From NCBI RefSeq assembly GCF_000328625.1, contig NC_019978.1:372001-436000 (forward strand): 64,000 nucleotides of DNA, in the 5' to 3' direction. Origin of the DNA: Halobacteroides halobius DSM 5150. GTDB lineage: Bacteria; Bacillota; Halanaerobiia; Halobacteroidales; Halobacteroidaceae. Shown piece by piece: positions 1-7,292 of the stretch (positions are counted from its first letter, which is position 1; each line of letters opens with the position of its first letter). The notes under the pieces are model-generated. The model searched no databases. It was not told the DNA's origin and worked only from the letters and a program-made list of their open reading frames with translations. Both the position numbers and the translations under genes were made by a program.

Positions 1-1
1 A

Positions 2-865
2 TTTGAAGGCAATGCCCAAAATTTAAGGGTGCTAATGAATTTAGAGAAAAAAAGGCCAGATGAAAAAGGGTTAAATTTAACTTATCGTACTTTATTAGGA
101 GTAGTAAAGTATTTTAAAAAGTATGATGGTCAGACTAAAAAATTTATTTATGATCAAAATTATGATCAATTAAAAGAAATCTTAACTAAATATGATCTCA
201 CCCAAAGAACTTTAGATGTTCAAATTATGGATTTAGCAGATGAAATAGCTTATGCTGCTCATGATTTGGAGGATACATTAAGTATGAAATTATTTAATAT
301 TGATGAAGTTTTATATGAGTTTCAAATAAAGTATGGCAGAGAAAGTATAGCATATCAAAAGCTGACAAAGGCTGTTAAGCAAGCAAGAGAAGTAGCTAAA
401 CAAGGAGAAATTTATAATTCATCTGAAGAATATAACTTCTTATTTAACAAGGAGTTAACCTCTAATTTAGTTAATGAATTGATTTGTGATCTTGATTTAG
501 TAAAAGTTAATAAAAAACATAAGCAAAAGACAGGGACAGAACATAAGTATGAATTAGGCTTTAAAAAGCTAGCAAACTTGGCCCAGGGACTTAAAGATAT
601 AACTTTTGAGTGTATTAATCGTACTGATTTAATTAAAAAGTATGAAAAATTGGGGGAGAAAGTAATTAGAGGTCTATATAAGGTATTTAGTGACCAAGAT
701 TTTAATGCAGATAGCCGTTTTTTACCAGTTGAGTTTAGGGCCAAAGATGTTAAAAAGAGAAAGAGATTAATCATTGATTATATTGCAGGAATGATGGATA
801 AATATGCAATATCTACTTACGAAAAGTTTTATGGAGCGGGGAGCTTAGATGGTATCTATGAATAG
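2..865 (+). CDS. dGTPase-like HD phosphohydrolase, C-terminal part
   Basis: The reading frame is already open at the first base, so the gene starts upstream and about 288 codons are seen. The first residues (FEGNAQNLRVL) match the conserved core of deoxyguanosinetriphosphate triphosphohydrolases, which hydrolyse dGTP to deoxyguanosine and tripolyphosphate. The stretch DEIAYAAHDLED carries the last metal-binding Asp of the HD motif; the first His and HD pair lie off-window. A GTG at 29 and an ATG at 35 are internal codons, not starts. The gene ends before a perfect palindromic terminator. Family assignment is good; the exact nucleotide substrate is not shown. Confidence 0.8.
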   Translation, partial: FEGNAQNLRVLMNLEKKRPDEKGLNLTYRTLLGVVKYFKKYDGQTKKFIYDQNYDQLKEILTKYDLTQRTLDVQIMDLADEIAYAAHDLEDTLSMKLFNIDEVLYEFQIKYGRESIAYQKLTKAVKQAREVAKQGEIYNSSEEYNFLFNKELTSNLVNELICDLDLVKVNKKHKQKTGTEHKYELGFKKLANLAQGLKDITFECINRTDLIKKYEKLGEKVIRGLYKVFSDQDFNADSRFLPVEFRAKDVKKRKRLIIDYIAGMMDKYAISTYEKFYGAGSLDGIYE

Positions 866-890
866 GTATTAGGTTAAAATTTATTAAAAT

Positions 891-920
891 AAAACAGACT
901 GCCTTAAGGCAGTCTGTTTT
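891..920. terminator. Bidirectional terminator
   Basis: A 30-nt perfect palindrome with arms AAAACAGACTGCCTT, and T/A runs on both sides. It can end the dGTPase-like gene on the plus strand and the tRNA at 933-1009 on the minus strand. Confidence 0.85.
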
Positions 921-932
921 AATAAGTATGTA

Positions 933-1009
933 TGGTGGACCTGGGAGGATTTGAACCCCCGACCGATCGGTTATGAGCCGATTGCTCTAGCCAACTGAGC
1001 TACAGGTCC
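933..1009 (-). tRNA. tRNA with CAU anticodon (Met or Ile2)
   Basis: Read on the minus strand it folds as a full cloverleaf. The acceptor is GGACCTG/CAGGTCC, the discriminator is A, and CCA is encoded at 933-935. The anticodon loop CTCATAA gives CAT (plus-strand atg at 973-975). The GGACC acceptor resembles Firmicute tRNA-Ile2, whose C34 becomes lysidine, but an elongator Met tRNA cannot be excluded by eye. Confidence 0.9.
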
Positions 1010-1051
1010 ATGTAAGTGTTTTGTGCTGTTCCCTTATCTGCGACGTTTATT

Positions 1052-1080
1052 ATTGTATATGAAAAAAGGGTAGATGTCAA
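1052..1080 (-). promoter_or_regulatory. Sigma-A promoter of the CAU tRNA
   Basis: On the minus strand there is TTGACA (1075-1080), a 17-bp spacer and TACAAT (1052-1057). Five bases after the -10 comes ACGTCGCAG, a sequence also found at the tRNA promoters near 6.1-6.2 kb. Confidence 0.85.
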
Positions 1081-1185
1081 TAAAAAAATTAATTTTTTTA
1101 CAAGAAAACTAAGGCTAAACACATTAGCTAAGAAAATATCATATAAATATTATTAGAATTCGATTGTTGTAGAAAGGGGGATAAC

Positions 1186-1680
1186 ATGAATTTATTGAAA
1201 AGATTATTTCTAGGATTAAGTAAAGTAGCATGTGCTAAAGTCATAGGAGGACCACTAGCACCTAAGATAGAGGGAAGAGTTTATTTTAGAGAAGTTTCTA
1301 AAGGAACTATTGTTACAGTTAGGATATCGGGGCTACCTTCTTATCAGCCAGGAGAAGGAGGTAAAGATCCTATTGGGCCGCATGGTTTTCATGTTCATGA
1401 GCGTGGTAATTGTGAAGTTGGTGATCCAGAAGATCCTTTTCAGGCTGCTGGAGGACATTATAATCCTCATGGTGAGCCACATGGTAATCATGCAGGTGAT
1501 CTACCTAATTTATTCTCTAATAATGGAGTAGCTAGAATGCAGGTTTTTACTAATGAATTTCAACCAGAGGACATAATTGGCAGAGCAGTAATTATTCATC
1601 AAAATCCAGATGATTTTAGGACTCAACCTGCTGGAGATGCAGGTAAGAGACTAGCTTGTGGGATTATAAAGTGGTGTTAG
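1186..1680 (+). CDS. sodC: Cu/Zn superoxide dismutase
   Basis: Member of the copper/zinc SOD family, which dismutates superoxide to oxygen and hydrogen peroxide. All metal ligands are visible: the Cu pair in GFHVHE, the bridging His in GGHYNP, the Zn ligands in PHGNHAGD, the fourth Cu His in AVIIHQNPDD, and the active-site Arg in GDAGKRLACG. Ligand-lacking Bacillus relatives are thus a poor match and an active enzyme is plausible. The N-terminus is short and hydrophobic (MNLLKRLFLGLSKVAC) without a clean signal peptide or lipobox, so location is uncertain. AAAGGGGG precedes the ATG. It is a single gene, divergent from the tRNA, and unusual for an anaerobe. Confidence 0.9.
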   Translation: MNLLKRLFLGLSKVACAKVIGGPLAPKIEGRVYFREVSKGTIVTVRISGLPSYQPGEGGKDPIGPHGFHVHERGNCEVGDPEDPFQAAGGHYNPHGEPHGNHAGDLPNLFSNNGVARMQVFTNEFQPEDIIGRAVIIHQNPDDFRTQPAGDAGKRLACGIIKWC

Positions 1681-1822
1681 AGTGGTTTCTATCAGAATTT
1701 ATTCCTCTGGTTTGGATATAATATTAGTTAACAGTGTATAATGCACAATTTATAGTTGAGATTAAAAAATCATAGTTTTGATTGTAAAACATAAATTATA
1801 CACTAATATATGGAGGGATAAG

Positions 1823-2758
1823 ATGTTACGAGAAAGAAGGATTAAGGATTCAAATGTAGTAGTAGGGGAAGGATTAGAAGGAGAGGTAATCCAATGGTCA
1901 CTAGATCAGTTATCTATTAATCAAACAATAGGAAATCAAGATCAAGTTACGATTATACCTAACTGGGTAAATAATAATGCTCCAGAGACAGGTACAGTAG
2001 TTGGCCCAGAATCTTTACGCCAGTTAATTCAGTATATTAAAGCTTTATCCCCAGCTAAGATTGTAGTTGCAGCAGGATCCGGAGGTACAGAGACTACAAA
2101 AGTATTTCAACAGACTGGATACCAAAAAATTATTAAGGAAGAAGGAGTTGAATTCATTGATTTAAATTATGGGCCCTATAAAGAGTTTGAAATTGATCAT
2201 CCTATTATAAAGAAAATAAAGCTTAATCAATTATTAACTGAGACTGACTTTATGATTTCATATACTCAAATTAAACATCATGAAGAAGCAACTGTTTCTT
2301 TAGGAATTAAGAATATAGCTCTCTCTTGGCCCCCAGCAGAAATTCATGGTTTTCCTAAGGCTGGTCTAGGAATTCATGAGTATTTACATCAATTCATTAC
2401 AGAAATGGGTAAACTGATTCCCATTGATTTAACTATTTTAAGTGGAGATCAAGGTATGGTAGGTACTGGGCCATCAAATGGGAAGCCAGTTAATGCAGAT
2501 TTAGTAGTAACAGGGACTGACCCAGTAGCAACTGATGTGGTAGGGGCTAGGTTATTAGGATTTAGACAGCAAGCAATTCAGTATTTGCATACTTTAATTA
2601 GAGAGCAAGTTGGAGAAGGAGAATTAAATAATATGAATTTGCTGGGGATGCCACTTAATCAAGCTGAAAAGAAATTTAGTAAAGCTGCTTATGATTATCA
2701 GATAGTAGTAGATAAAAAGAAATTAAAGCCATTACATTTAAGAAGTAGAACAAAATAA
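1823..2758 (+). CDS. DUF362 domain protein
   Basis: A 311-residue DUF362-type protein. The typical signatures are IIPNWVNNNAPETG near residue 45, IVVAAGSGGTET near 85, the HHEEATVSLGIKN stretch (family form: lK.H..t.vTl.lKN), and GTDPVATDVVGARLLGF near 240. No ferredoxin domain is attached, unlike many relatives that carry Fe-S motifs. The biochemical role of the family is poorly known. The ATG at 1823 is chosen because GGAGGG lies 6 nt before it; an in-frame ATT extension further upstream lacks such a site. It is followed by its own terminator and appears monocistronic. Confidence 0.75.
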   Translation: MLRERRIKDSNVVVGEGLEGEVIQWSLDQLSINQTIGNQDQVTIIPNWVNNNAPETGTVVGPESLRQLIQYIKALSPAKIVVAAGSGGTETTKVFQQTGYQKIIKEEGVEFIDLNYGPYKEFEIDHPIIKKIKLNQLLTETDFMISYTQIKHHEEATVSLGIKNIALSWPPAEIHGFPKAGLGIHEYLHQFITEMGKLIPIDLTILSGDQGMVGTGPSNGKPVNADLVVTGTDPVATDVVGARLLGFRQQAIQYLHTLIREQVGEGELNNMNLLGMPLNQAEKKFSKAAYDYQIVVDKKKLKPLHLRSRTK

Positions 2759-2767
2759 GAGTTTAAG

Positions 2768-2792
2768 GAGCAGTTTTTGATACTGCTCTTTT
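2768..2792 (+). terminator. Terminator after the DUF362 gene
   Basis: Arms GAGCAGT (2768-2774) and ACTGCTC (2782-2788) with a loop of seven, followed by TTTT. Confidence 0.75.
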
Positions 2793-2845
2793 CTAATGCA
2801 CACTTCCGTTTAATATGAATAATATAGTATGAAGGAGGGGATAGT

Positions 2846-3196
2846 GTGTATGATTTAAAGATAAAAAAGGAATTTATAATAATTAAAGGGAATAATATAA
2901 TAGATGAACGAGAAGCTCAGAATTTATGTAACAAGGTAGTAGAGATACTAACTGAGCAGTCAAGAATTGATGGTTTATTATTAAATCTTAAGCAGGTGAA
3001 CTTGGCAGAGAGTAATTTTGATATTTTTATTCAGAGTTTAACAAAGTTGGACTTAAAAAGAATTGCCTTGATATTGAATGACCCAGTTTCTAGCTTTAAA
3101 TTTCGCTTGTGGAGGCGGAGATATAAAAAATATGCATTACTTAAACAATTTACCACTTTAGAGTCAGCAAAAGAATGGATTAGTACTTTGGAATAA
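2846..3196 (+). CDS. Small protein, possible STAS/SpoIIAA-like fold
   Basis: A 116-residue protein I do not firmly recognise. It alternates short beta-like and helical stretches (KEFIIIKGNN, then GLLLNLKQVNLAES, then LKRIALILND). A C-terminal helix ends in LESAKEWIS, which resembles the ending of SpoIIAA-like/STAS proteins. No catalytic motif is visible. It starts with GTG after a strong AAGGAGGGG. It ends 12 nt before the DUF523 gene, so the two, with trmL and the transaminase, probably form one operon (2846-5006). Confidence 0.5.
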   Translation: MYDLKIKKEFIIIKGNNIIDEREAQNLCNKVVEILTEQSRIDGLLLNLKQVNLAESNFDIFIQSLTKLDLKRIALILNDPVSSFKFRLWRRRYKKYALLKQFTTLESAKEWISTLE

Positions 3197-3208
3197 AGGA
3201 GAACTGAT

Positions 3209-3667
3209 ATGATTTTAGTGAGTGCATGTTTATTAGGTCAAAATTGTAAGTATAATGGTGGCAATAATAATAACCCTAAATTACAGAAGTTATTTAAACA
3301 AGAAGAAATAATTCCTGTTTGTCCAGAGAAGCTAGGAGGGTTAGCTATTCCTAGGCCTCCAGCTGAAATTAAAGGTGGCAGAGGAGAAGATGTATTAAGA
3401 GGTCAAGCTAAGGTAGTTAATAAATTAGGAGCAGATATTACACAAGAATTTATTAAAGGAGCCCAGAAAACACTAAAGATAGCTAAGCAAAATGATTGTA
3501 AATTAGCTATTTTAAAAGCTAGGAGTCCCTCTTGTGGTAGTCAAAAAATTTATGATGGTAGTTTTGTAGGTGAGAAGAAGAAAGGACAAGGTATTACAGC
3601 TGCTTTATTGGCCCAAGAAGGAATTAAAATAATTAATGAAGAAGAATTAAATAAACTAGAGGAGTGA
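3209..3667 (+). CDS. DUF523 family protein (TudS-like)
   Basis: A 152-residue DUF523 protein. Conserved cysteines sit in SACLLGQNC near the start, in PVCPE near residue 38, and in KARSPSCG near 109; RPPAEI follows the second. This Cys pattern matches the group that includes the Fe-S 2-thiouracil desulfidase TudS, where three Cys hold a [4Fe-4S] cluster. Thiouracil as the actual substrate is only a family-based inference. GGAG lies before the ATG. Its stop (TGA 3665-3667) nearly abuts the trmL start, which indicates co-translation. Confidence 0.75.
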   Translation: MILVSACLLGQNCKYNGGNNNNPKLQKLFKQEEIIPVCPEKLGGLAIPRPPAEIKGGRGEDVLRGQAKVVNKLGADITQEFIKGAQKTLKIAKQNDCKLAILKARSPSCGSQKIYDGSFVGEKKKGQGITAALLAQEGIKIINEEELNKLEE

Positions 3668-3673
3668 TTGATA

Positions 3674-4132
3674 GTGAATATTGTATTATATCAACCAGAA
3701 ATTCCTCCAAATACTGGAAATATAGCCCGGACTTGTGCTTGTACTGGAGCTAGTTTACATTTGATTAGACCGTTAGGTTTTTCAACTGACGAGAAAGCTG
3801 TTAGGAGAGCTGGGCTAGATTATTGGGATAAATTAGATATTCATTATTATGATAGTCTTAAAGAATTATTTGAAAAATATCCAGAGCATAATTTTTATTT
3901 CTCTACTAATTTTGCTGATAATCATCATACAGAAGTTAGTTATCAAGTTGATGACTTTTTAGTCTTCGGGAAAGAAACAGCAGGGTTGCCAGATTATATT
4001 TTAGAGGAATATCCTCAACAGTGTATTAGAATACCAATGAGGGATAATATTAGATCGCTTAATTTATCTAATTCAGTAAGTATCGTTTTATATGAAGCTT
4101 TGCGACAGGTTGATTTTCCAGAACTAATTTAG
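3674..4132 (+). CDS. trmL: tRNA (cytidine/uridine-34 2'-O)-methyltransferase TrmL
   Basis: A SpoU-family (SPOUT knot) methyltransferase of 153 residues, the usual TrmL length. It 2'-O-methylates the wobble nucleotide of tRNA-Leu isoacceptors using S-adenosylmethionine. Motif 1 is PEIPPNTGNIARTC, motif 2 is FGKETAGLP, and motif 3 is IPMRDNIRSLNLSNSVSIV. A TTG at 3668 is in frame, but only three bases separate it from the GGAG at 3661. The GTG at 3674 has proper spacing and gives the normal family start VNIVLYQPEIPP. Confidence 0.9.
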   Translation: MNIVLYQPEIPPNTGNIARTCACTGASLHLIRPLGFSTDEKAVRRAGLDYWDKLDIHYYDSLKELFEKYPEHNFYFSTNFADNHHTEVSYQVDDFLVFGKETAGLPDYILEEYPQQCIRIPMRDNIRSLNLSNSVSIVLYEALRQVDFPELI

Positions 4133-4142
4133 GAGGTTGAGA

Positions 4143-5006
4143 ATGGAGAATTTAGCTTATGTTAATGGAGAGTTTATGGAGTTGCGTCAGGCAAAGATCT
4201 CAATTGAAGACCGTGGTTTTCAATTTGGTGATGGAATTTATGAAGTAATCAAATTATACCAAGGGAGATTGTTTAAATTAGAAGAGCATTTGGAGAGGTT
4301 ATTAACTAGTGCTACAAGCATTAATCTAAATTTAGATTATACTGTAAATGAGTTAAAAGAATTATGTCAAGAAGTATTATCCTGTAATCGAACTAATCCA
4401 AGAAGTAAGTCAGGTAGTTTGTATCTTCAAGTAACTAGAGGCGAAGCTCCTAGAAGCCATAGTTATCATGATGGAATAGAGACCACTCTAATTGCATATT
4501 TACTTCCTGCTAAATCAATTTCTAACCAATTAAGAGAAAAAGGAGTTAGTGTGATTACTATTCCAGATAAAAGATGGGGCTACTGTAATATAAAAACTAT
4601 TAATTTATTACCTAATATTTTAGGGAAACAACAGGCTAAAAAAGCAGGGGTTTATGAGGCAGTTTTTGTTGACGATAATAAAGTAACTGAGGGCACTAGT
4701 AGTAATATTTTTATCGTTAAAAATGGAATGATTTTAACCCATCCTGCTAATGAAAATATTTTAGGTGGTATTACAAGACAAGTAGTATTAAAGTTAGCTA
4801 GAAATAGATTTAAAGTAAAAGAGAAGCCATTTACTGCGTGTGATCTATATCAGGCAGAGGAAGTATTTATTACTAGTACAACTAAAGAAGTATTAGGGGT
4901 TACTAAAGTAGATGATAAAGAGATTAATGGCGGACAAATAGGAAGGGTAACAACTAAATTACATAAGGATTATAAGGAATATATAGCAAAATTTAAGAAG
5001 AATTAA
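4143..5006 (+). CDS. D-amino-acid / branched-chain aminotransferase, class IV
   Basis: A PLP-dependent fold-IV aminotransferase of 287 residues. It shows the N-terminal NGEF...ISIEDRGFQFGDGIYE block, the Schiff-base lysine in CNIKTINLLPNI, the cofactor-binding EGTSSNIFIV, and the FITSTTKEV block. The FGDGIYE form and length favour D-alanine aminotransferase (Dat), which supplies D-Glu or D-Ala for peptidoglycan. A branched-chain enzyme is the alternative. GGAGG at 4132-4136 supports the ATG at 4143 over the TTG at 4137. It is the fourth gene of the 2846-5006 operon. Confidence 0.8.
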   Translation: MENLAYVNGEFMELRQAKISIEDRGFQFGDGIYEVIKLYQGRLFKLEEHLERLLTSATSINLNLDYTVNELKELCQEVLSCNRTNPRSKSGSLYLQVTRGEAPRSHSYHDGIETTLIAYLLPAKSISNQLREKGVSVITIPDKRWGYCNIKTINLLPNILGKQQAKKAGVYEAVFVDDNKVTEGTSSNIFIVKNGMILTHPANENILGGITRQVVLKLARNRFKVKEKPFTACDLYQAEEVFITSTTKEVLGVTKVDDKEINGGQIGRVTTKLHKDYKEYIAKFKKN

Positions 5007-5037
5007 ACAGCAGATTAAAAAAGAAGGGAGTAGAATA

Positions 5038-5355
5038 ATGAAAGGGTTCCCTCAAGTTAGTGATGATAATTTTCCAGAAATTATTAGAGAACATGAAGTT
5101 GTATTAATGATATTTTCTAGTCAAGATTGTGGGTATTGCCAGTTAGCAAAGAGAAATTTAAGAGAGATTATTGATCAATTGTCTAAATTACAAGTCTATG
5201 AATGTTTGATTTCAGAAGTACCAGAAATTAGAGAGAAGTATAAAATCACTAGTGTACCAGTTTTTAAACTTTTTAAAGAAGGAAAAGTAGTCTATACTGG
5301 TTTTGGGGTACGAGAGAGTAATGATTTATATTATCAATTGAGTTCATTTTTATAG
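5038..5355 (+). CDS. Thioredoxin-like protein with CGYC site
   Basis: A 105-residue single-domain thioredoxin-fold protein. The redox motif is SSQDCGYCQLAKRN near residue 30; the middle proline is replaced by Tyr, so it differs from housekeeping thioredoxin (CGPC). The cis-Pro loop is ITSVPVFKLFKEG. It has no signal peptide, so it is cytoplasmic. Partner unknown. It lies 31 nt after the transaminase with AAGGGAG before the ATG, and ends in a terminator that uses its own stop codon. Confidence 0.75.
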   Translation: MKGFPQVSDDNFPEIIREHEVVLMIFSSQDCGYCQLAKRNLREIIDQLSKLQVYECLISEVPEIREKYKITSVPVFKLFKEGKVVYTGFGVRESNDLYYQLSSFL

Positions 5356-5390
5356 AACAGATAACTAGTTATCTGTTCTATTTTTATTAT
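5353..5390 (+). terminator. Terminator after thioredoxin-like gene
   Basis: A perfect 28-nt palindrome at 5353-5380 that begins with the TAG stop codon itself, followed by TTTTTATTAT. Confidence 0.85.
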
Positions 5391-5416
5391 AAATATGTTA
5401 ATCTAAATAAATTAAA

Positions 5417-5439
5417 AGTTCTGGCTAATAGCCAGAACT
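5417..5439 (-). terminator. Terminator of the tRNA cluster
   Basis: Arms AGTTCTGGC and GCCAGAACT with loop TAATA. On the minus strand it is followed by TTTTAATTT, so it ends transcription of the seven-tRNA cluster. Confidence 0.8.
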
Positions 5440-5443
5440 AAAA

Positions 5444-5530
5444 TGGTGGAGGGGAGAGGATTCGAACCTCTGAAGGCATCGCCGGCAGATTTACAGTCTG
5501 CTCCCTTTGACCAGACTCGGGAACCCCTCC
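5444..5530 (-). tRNA. tRNA-Tyr (GTA)
   Basis: Acceptor GGAGGGG/CCCCTCC, A discriminator, encoded CCA, and anticodon loop CTGTAAA. The long variable arm typical of bacterial tRNA-Tyr is present (87 nt in all). Last gene of the cluster in transcription order. Confidence 0.95.
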
Positions 5531-5545
5531 GCATTATTGAATTAG

Positions 5546-5621
5546 TGGAGCTGACGACCGGAGTTGAACCGGTAACCTGCTGATTACAAGTCAGCTGCTC
5601 TGCCAATTGAGCTACGTCAGC
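5546..5621 (-). tRNA. tRNA-Thr (TGT)
   Basis: Acceptor GCTGACG/CGTCAGC, T discriminator, encoded CCA, and anticodon loop CTTGTAA. Confidence 0.95.
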
Positions 5622-5625
5622 ATTA

Positions 5626-5702
5626 TGGCGGGGACGACGAGATTCGAACTCGCGATCTCCGGCGTGACAGGCCGGCGTGTTAACCAGCTACACCACATCC
5701 CC
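5626..5702 (-). tRNA. tRNA-Asp (GTC)
   Basis: Acceptor GGGGATG/CGTCCCC, G discriminator, encoded CCA, and anticodon loop CTGTCAC. Only 4 nt separate it from tRNA-Thr. Confidence 0.95.
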
Positions 5703-5737
5703 ATGTTTTAAATAATTCTATTTTTATTGTTAAATAG

Positions 5738-5813
5738 TGGTACCCCCAAGGGGATTCGAACCCCTGCCGCCAGGATGAAAACCTGGTATCCTAGGCCACT
5801 AGACGATGGGGGC
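5738..5813 (-). tRNA. tRNA-Glu (TTC)
   Basis: Acceptor GCCCCCA/TGGGGGT (one G-U), A discriminator, encoded CCA, and anticodon TTC within GTTTTCATC. Confidence 0.95.
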
Positions 5814-5817
5814 CTAA

Positions 5818-5893
5818 TGGTGAGCCATGGAGGACTCGAACCTCCGACACCCAGATTAAAAGTCTGGTGCTCTTCCAGCTGAGCTAATGGCCC
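5818..5893 (-). tRNA. tRNA-Lys (TTT)
   Basis: Acceptor GGGCCAT/ATGGCTC, A discriminator, encoded CCA, and anticodon loop CTTTTAA. Confidence 0.95.
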
Positions 5894-5907
5894 TTGGTAA
5901 TAATTAT

Positions 5908-5984
5908 TGGCGCGCCCGGGAGGAGTCGAACCTCCAACCTCCAGATTCGAAGTCTGTAACTCTATCCAGTTGAGCTACGGGCGC
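5908..5984 (-). tRNA. tRNA-Arg (TCG)
   Basis: Acceptor GCGCCCG/CGGGCGC, G discriminator, encoded CCA, and anticodon loop CTTCGAA. The outermost anticodon-stem pair looks unpaired (A-G). Confidence 0.93.
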
Positions 5985-5990
5985 ATATAA

Positions 5991-6067
5991 TGGTCGGAGC
6001 AGCAGGATTTGAACCTGCGACCCCCTGGTCCCAAACCAGGTGCTCTGCCAAGCTGAGCCATGCTCCG
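5991..6067 (-). tRNA. tRNA-Pro (TGG)
   Basis: Acceptor CGGAGCA/TGCTCCG, A discriminator, encoded CCA, and anticodon TGG within GTTTGGGAC. First gene after the promoters. Confidence 0.95.
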
Positions 6068-6096
6068 ATGTATTTTCTTTATTTGCAACGTTTACT

Positions 6097-6125
6097 ATTA
6101 TATTTAAACTATTGCTAAATGTCAA
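6097..6125 (-). promoter_or_regulatory. Proximal tRNA-cluster promoter
   Basis: Minus strand: TTGACA (6120-6125), 17-bp spacer, TATAAT (6097-6102). This is a consensus sigma-A promoter about 30 nt before tRNA-Pro. ACGTTGCAA follows five bases after the -10. Confidence 0.9.
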
Positions 6126-6185
6126 GGAAAAATATTAAAATAATTTCCCTTGTTTTTTGTCGCTTATTTTGCTGCGACGTCTATT

Positions 6186-6214
6186 AATATAACATTAGTT
6201 TTTCTTTTTGTCAA
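6186..6214 (-). promoter_or_regulatory. Distal tRNA-cluster promoter
   Basis: Minus strand: TTGACA (6209-6214), 17-bp spacer, TATATT (6186-6191). It lies in tandem with the 6097-6125 promoter and just after the ldh stop. ACGTCGCAG again follows five bases after the -10. Confidence 0.8.
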
Positions 6215-6221
6215 TAAATTT

Positions 6222-7172
6222 TTATAGATTTAATTTTTTTATTGTGTTTTGTAATTTAATAGCTGATTTTTGGAAGGCCTGCTTTTCCTTTTTATTTAAA
6301 GGTAGTCTAAGGACTCGTTTTATTCCGGAGCCATTAACTATAGTTGGCAGACTAAGACAAACGTCGTTAACCTCATATTTATCTTCTAATAGACTAGAAA
6401 CTGTTAGAATAGAATTTTCATTTCTTAAAATACTACGAGTAATTCTAGCTATAGCTAGAGCAATGGCATAATAGGTTGCCCCTTTCTTTTCTATAATTTT
6501 ATAAGCAGCATTTTTAACTTTATCAGCTATTTTTTCTTTATTGTAATTACATTCTTTCGTACAAATTGGACAATAATTTTCTATTTGAGTTCCAGCAATG
6601 TTGGTTAAGCTCCAAACCGGAACTTCACTATCTCCATGCTCACCGATAATATAGCCGTGAACATTATTAGCTGCTACATTACAATTTTCACCAATTAAAG
6701 TCCTAAAGCGTGAACTATCTAATACTGTTCCGGATCCAATAACTCTGTTTTGAGGGAAATTAGCTAGTTTAAGAGTTACATAGGTTAAAATATCAACGGG
6801 ATTAGTTACTACTAATAAGATAGCTTCTTTGTTATATTCAATGATAGATGGAATAATCTCTTTAAAAATTTCTGTATTTTTTTTAACTAAGTCTAATCTG
6901 TTTTCACCAGGTTTTTGCTTAGCACCGGCAGTAATAATAATAATGTCAGCTTTTTTACAATCGGAATAATCTCCTGCATAAATTTCAACTGGTTGAACAA
7001 AGGATGCTCCATGGGTAATATCCATAGCCTCTCCTTCTGCTTTTTCGGCATCAATATCAATTAATGCTATTTCTGAAGCGATCCCTTCAATCATTAAAGC
7101 GTAAGCTGTAGTAGCTCCTACACCACCAGCTCCAATAATAGCTATTTTGTCAAATTCTTTTTTTGGTTGCAT
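6222..7172 (-). CDS. ldh: L-lactate dehydrogenase
   Basis: NAD-dependent reduction of pyruvate to L-lactate during fermentation. The 316-residue protein has the Rossmann motif IAIIGAGGVGATTAYAL. Gln in AGAKQKPGENR favours lactate over malate, since malate dehydrogenases carry Arg there. DSSRFR carries the substrate Arg and IGEHGDSEV the catalytic His. An atypical cysteine-rich insert (CPICTKEC, about residue 200) is worth noting. AGGAGG precedes the ATG on the minus strand. No terminator is seen after it; tRNA promoters follow directly. A Fur-box-like sequence lies upstream at 7242-7256. Confidence 0.9.
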   Translation of the reverse strand: MQPKKEFDKIAIIGAGGVGATTAYALMIEGIASEIALIDIDAEKAEGEAMDITHGASFVQPVEIYAGDYSDCKKADIIIITAGAKQKPGENRLDLVKKNTEIFKEIIPSIIEYNKEAILLVVTNPVDILTYVTLKLANFPQNRVIGSGTVLDSSRFRTLIGENCNVAANNVHGYIIGEHGDSEVPVWSLTNIAGTQIENYCPICTKECNYNKEKIADKVKNAAYKIIEKKGATYYAIALAIARITRSILRNENSILTVSSLLEDKYEVNDVCLSLPTIVNGSGIKRVLRLPLNKKEKQAFQKSAIKLQNTIKKLNL

Positions 7173-7241
7173 TTATCATTCCTCCTAAGATATATTATTG
7201 ACTAAAGAGAGGTTTAATTATTAATTTAATTTTATTAGTAA

Positions 7242-7256
7242 TGATAATTATTATCT
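7242..7256. promoter_or_regulatory. Fur-box-like operator upstream of ldh and the Fur-family gene
   Basis: TGATAATTATTATCT matches 14 of 15 positions of the Fur-box consensus TGATAATNATTATCA. It lies 70 nt upstream of the ldh start. Before the IS inserted it also lay just upstream of the -35 box of the PerR/Fur-type gene. Which Fur-family protein binds is not known. Confidence 0.55.
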
Positions 7257-7264
7257 ATATCAGA

Positions 7265-7292
7265 TTGAAACCATCATTAATTATTGTTATAC
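7265..7292 (+). promoter_or_regulatory. Left remnant of the regulator promoter, split by the IS
   Basis: TTGAAA (7265-7270), then 17 bp, then TATAC (7288-7292) where the IS begins. With the duplicated target on the other side of the IS, the original -10 reads TATACT. Confidence 0.55.

Noticed and set aside
412-774. 120-codon minus-strand frame
   Set aside because: Lies fully inside the dGTPase-like gene on the other strand, with no ribosome site or family features.
1310-1531. 73-codon frame inside sodC
   Set aside because: Shadow frame of a gene with complete catalytic ligands.
5412-6125. Two minus-strand frames across the tRNA cluster
   Set aside because: They are translations of tRNA genes.
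6208-6471. 87-codon plus-strand frame
   Set aside because: Antisense to the ldh C-terminus and the tRNA promoter; no ribosome site.
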